Shown piece by piece: positions 5,316-5,952 of a stretch of 5,952 bases of DNA. A program made the position numbers and the translations under genes. Source of the stretch: an uncultured Eubacterium sp. GTDB taxonomy: Bacteria > Bacillota_A > Clostridia > Lachnospirales > Lachnospiraceae. How positions within the stretch are numbered: position 1 is the first letter of the stretch; each line of letters begins with the position of its first letter. The stretch lies in contig CAQBGY010000217.1 in NCBI GenBank assembly GCA_948759685.1, forward strand, positions 1-5,952. Direction: 5' to 3'. The notes below the pieces were generated by a model. That model ran no database searches and was not told the origin of the DNA. It worked only from the letters and a program-made list of their open reading frames with translations.

Positions 5316-5741
5316 ATGGCGTACAACAAAGCCAGAGAAGAAAGAAAATGGCGGCTATGGAAAGAAGCCGAGGAAAAGCAGCTTAGGAGCTTGGGTGTCA
5401 GTGAGAACGATATTGAAAAGCTCCGTGTCCATGATTGGGCGGTATTCAATTCCGACAGACGGTACTATGAGAAATTGCAGGATGCAGGTACATATCTTGA
5501 GGAAGTGGCAGAGGACACAGCACAGCCCGAAGCAAAAACGGTTGAGGAATTTTTGGACAGTATTGAAAACCAGCGGCTCTATCAAGTCTTGATTAAGGTG
5601 GACAGGCTTACCATCCAGATTGCCTTATGGAAAATGGATGGTTACAGCAGCATGGAGATTTCAGAGAAATGCGGCTTATCTGTAAGCGCAGTCAACTTCC
5701 GTGTCTGGCATCTCAGAGAAAAATTAAAAAATATTTTATAA
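5316..5741 (+). CDS. Sigma-70 region-4-like regulator of a conjugative element
   Basis: A 141-residue, probably cytoplasmic DNA-binding protein. The N-terminal half (1-75) is charged and largely helical (EERKWRLWKEAEEKQLRSLG), with the motif RVHDWAVFNSDRRYY at 37-51. The C-terminal part, about 90-140, reads as a sigma region 4 helix-turn-helix: VDRLTIQIALWKMDGYSSME, ISEKCGLSVSAVNFRVWHLR, EKLK. There is no sigma region 2, so it is not a full sigma factor. Proteins of this size and kind are common in Tn1549-like elements of clostridia, and Tn916 Orf7 plays a comparable part next to Orf9. The start is supported by GGAGG (5302-5306) nine bases before the ATG, though that site lies in a stem. By eye its codons are more GC-rich than the two-component and ABC genes, consistent with element backbone versus acquired cargo. 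Confidence 0.85.
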   Translation: MAYNKAREERKWRLWKEAEEKQLRSLGVSENDIEKLRVHDWAVFNSDRRYYEKLQDAGTYLEEVAEDTAQPEAKTVEEFLDSIENQRLYQVLIKVDRLTIQIALWKMDGYSSMEISEKCGLSVSAVNFRVWHLREKLKNIL

Positions 5742-5772
5742 CCATCTAATATTTAGAGGGTTCCCATCGGCT

Positions 5773-5808
5773 ACTGGGTGAGAGGACAAAAAACTCTCAC
5801 CCAGTTTT
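5773..5808 (+). terminator. Strong intrinsic terminator after the sigma-like gene
   Basis: ACTGGGTGAGAG (5773-5784) and CTCTCACCCAGT (5794-5805) form a perfect 12-bp stem with a 9-base A-rich loop, followed by TTT. It lies 31 bases after the stop codon. The 95 bases beyond, to 5903, show no gene. Confidence 0.88.
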
Positions 5809-5903
5809 CCTATGTGTGGCGAAAACAGGGCAGCTCTTTGACAACCGAATATCCATTCACCAAATACATTCTCTTTGTGGCTGTAATAAGCATAAGCGTG
5901 TGC

Positions 5904-5952
5904 AGATCGGAAGAGCGTCGTGTAGGGAAAGAGTGTAGATCTCGGTGGTCGC
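5904..5952. other. Illumina TruSeq adapter sequence (artefact)
   Basis: From AGATCGGAAGAGC at 5904 to the window end, all 49 bases match the reverse complement of the Illumina TruSeq universal adapter as I know it. This is not biological sequence. It means the window's right edge is the end of an assembled contig and that no inference should be drawn from bases after 5903. Confidence 0.98.

Noticed and set aside
5068..5592. A 174-codon plus-strand frame beginning MGGQPVKK
   Set aside because: It has no clear ribosome site, runs through several hairpins, and covers 277 bases of the sigma-like gene in another frame. Its second half is arginine- and serine-rich in the manner of a shadow frame.
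5838..5866. A perfect TTGACA with CAAATA 17 bases later, possible promoter for a gene beyond the contig
   Set aside because: The -10 is poor, no downstream gene is present before the adapter, and nothing else supports a promoter.

Overview
The window reads as a piece of an integrative and conjugative element (Tn916/Tn1549-like) from a low-GC Gram-positive bacterium, most likely a gut clostridium. Three kinds of evidence support this: strong GGAGG-type ribosome sites, AT-rich coding, and element-type small genes. These are a 119-residue XRE regulator resembling Tn916 Orf9, a 56-residue cysteine-rich KTR protein like Tn916 Orf6, and a 141-residue sigma-region-4-like protein. The last 49 bases are Illumina TruSeq adapter, so this is the end of an assembled contig and real sequence stops at 5903.

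Layout. Positions 3-86 look like the 3' tail of an unidentified plus-strand gene. It converges on the XRE regulator (114-473, minus), with a long terminator-like inverted repeat at 96-134 between and over the two ends. A 211-base divergent intergenic region (474-684) holds a candidate promoter in each direction, a pair of 20-bp-spaced direct repeats and a second regulatory motif. Then come an OmpR-type response regulator (685-1347) and a VanS-like sensor histidine kinase (1349-2470), one base apart and closed by a strong intrinsic terminator. A second control region (2471-2598) carries 11-bp repeats closely matching the motif upstream of the response regulator. It leads into a MacB/FtsX-type ABC permease (2599-4032), its ATPase (4045-4674) and the KTR protein (4671-4841), closed by a hairpin terminator. 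Positions 4842-5315 contain no convincing gene but are full of RNA hairpins: two further intrinsic terminators, alternative pairings and a stem that covers the ribosome site of the sigma-like gene (5316-5741). A 12-bp terminator follows at 5773-5808.

How it may work (inference). The kinase and regulator sense an envelope stress or peptide and switch on the ABC exporter through the shared operator-like repeats. This would be a VncRS/Vex- or BceRS-like peptide sensing or resistance module carried as element cargo, in the place where Tn916 carries tet(M). The XRE protein probably controls the divergent region. The sigma-like gene looks controlled at the RNA level by attenuation and ribosome-site occlusion, and is probably part of the element's own regulatory circuit. 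No integrase, excisionase, relaxase, attachment site, CRISPR array, tRNA or rRNA is visible.
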